Part shown: positions 6,388 to 6,841 of the stretch, one piece after another
How positions within the stretch are numbered: position 1 is the first letter of the stretch
Layout of the letters: each line of letters begins with the position of its first letter
NCBI GenBank assembly: GCA_017552845.1
Contig: JAFZOE010000234.1
Coordinates: forward strand, 1-6,841
DNA from: Clostridia bacterium
GTDB lineage: Bacteria > Bacillota > Clostridia > Oscillospirales > Acutalibacteraceae
Reading direction: 5' to 3'
DNA: 6,841 bases
Made by a program: the position numbers and the translations under genes
The notes under the pieces: generated by a model
Databases searched by the model: none
Told to the model about the DNA's origin: nothing
The model's input: the letters and a program-made list of their open reading frames with translations, nothing else

Positions 6388-6756
6388 ATGGGAAAATTCG
6401 TAGTTAAGCAGACTAAGACCGGCTTCAGATTCAATCTCAAAGCAGGCAACGGCGAAATCGTTGCCACCAGCGAAACCTACGCAGCAGAGAAATCCTGTCT
6501 TCGCGGTATCGAGAGCGTTCGCGCAAACTGCGCAAGCGAAATCGAGGACCAGACCGTTGAGGGATTCGCAAAGCTCAAGCGTCCCAAGTATGAACTCTAT
6601 CAGGATAAGAAAGGCGAATTCAGATTCCGCCTCAAGGCAAGAAACGGCGAAATCATCGCGACAGGCGAAGGCTACAAGGCCAAGAAGAGCTGCCTGAACG
6701 GCATTGCGAGCGTCAAGAAGAACGCTCCCGGCGCCGCAGTCGCAAAAGAGAAATAA
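6388..6756 (+). CDS. YegP family protein with two DUF1508 repeats, 122 aa
   Basis: The start at ATG 6388 (MGKFVVKQ) is chosen over the in-frame ATG 6370, because AAAGGGAG (6373-6380) lies 7 bases before it and because the domain begins there. Two tandem DUF1508 repeats align with an offset of 65 residues. FRFNLKAGNGEIVATSETY (13-31) matches FRFRLKARNGEIIATGEGY (78-96), and KSCLRGIESVRAN (35-47) matches KSCLNGIASVKKN (100-112). A charged linker (about 50-66) joins them and the tail is basic and Ala-rich. The family is small, soluble and widespread (E. coli YegP, about 110 aa, also has two copies). Its molecular function is not established. There is no signal peptide, so it is cytoplasmic. Its near-consensus promoter suggests high expression. 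The family call is confident; no role is claimed. Confidence 0.93.
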   Translation: MGKFVVKQTKTGFRFNLKAGNGEIVATSETYAAEKSCLRGIESVRANCASEIEDQTVEGFAKLKRPKYELYQDKKGEFRFRLKARNGEIIATGEGYKAKKSCLNGIASVKKNAPGAAVAKEK

Positions 6757-6772
6757 TCAGCAGACTCACTTC

Positions 6773-6806
6773 GGGGACTTTACCGAGAGGTAGAGTCCCT
6801 TTCGTT
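6773..6806 (+). terminator. Hairpin after the YegP-family gene, probable terminator or attenuator
   Basis: The left arm 6774-6784 pairs with 6789-6799 over 11 bp (one G-U pair) around a GAGA tetraloop, and the GC-rich base GGGACT/AGTCCC makes it stable. It begins 17 bases after the stop codon. The tail TTTCGTT is interrupted, so termination may be incomplete, and a further ribosome binding site follows within 20 bases. It could work as a leaky terminator or as an attenuator for the next gene. Confidence 0.65.
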
Positions 6807-6834
6807 AAGAGGTATATGAAAGGAACTGACATAA

Positions 6835-6841
6835 ATGATTA
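6835..6841 (+). CDS. Probable start of a further gene, cut by the window end
   Basis: ATG at 6835 is preceded by AAAGGA (6819-6824) with a 10-base gap, so it may begin another gene. Only two codons (Met-Ile) are visible, so nothing can be said of its product. An alternative ATG at 6816 has its nearest purine-rich site (AAGAGG) only 3 bases away and is less likely. Confidence 0.35.

Overview
The window looks like a chromosomal stretch of a Gram-positive, low-to-medium GC Clostridia-type bacterium, perhaps a gut or rumen Oscillospirales relative. This is inferred from strong AAGGAGG-type ribosome binding sites, AT-rich intergenic regions with sigma-A-like promoters, exported proteins with Gram-positive-style signal peptides, and the protein families present. 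No RNA gene, insertion sequence, CRISPR array or phage gene is visible.

Left part (1-2136), both genes on the minus strand. Positions 1-1252 hold the first 417 codons of a secreted protein. It has a signal peptide, a propeller-like repetitive region, a Cys/His (CHAP or NlpC/P60-like) domain, and the start of an InlB/Flg_new-type repeat that runs off the window edge. Its promoter region (1253-1418) carries a perfect 7-7-7 inverted repeat. Upstream of it, and separated by a textbook intrinsic terminator (1419-1445), lies a 221-residue exported protein of unknown function (1471-2136).

Middle part (2137-6281). Two back-to-back promoters, with -35 boxes only 8 bases apart, drive the 221-residue protein leftwards and a two-gene operon rightwards. 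The operon encodes an exported right-handed beta-helix protein (507 aa) and, 15 bases downstream, a GH78 alpha-L-rhamnosidase (817 aa) with no signal peptide. A reasonable reading is that the beta-helix protein binds or cuts a rhamnose-containing polysaccharide outside the cell, and the rhamnosidase trims imported oligosaccharides inside. No transporter or regulator is in the window to confirm this.

Right part (6282-6841). A near-consensus promoter (TTGACA-17-TATATT with an extended -10) and a 14-base palindrome at the predicted transcript start precede a 122-residue YegP-family protein made of two DUF1508 repeats. An 11-bp hairpin with a weak U tract follows, and then a ribosome binding site and probable start codon of a further gene cut by the window end.

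All genes are classifiable at least to fold or family except the 221-residue protein. Nothing here proves a new system. The points most worth following are the beta-helix/rhamnosidase pair with its divergent unknown exported partner, the multi-domain cysteine-hydrolase surface protein, and the two palindromic candidate operators.
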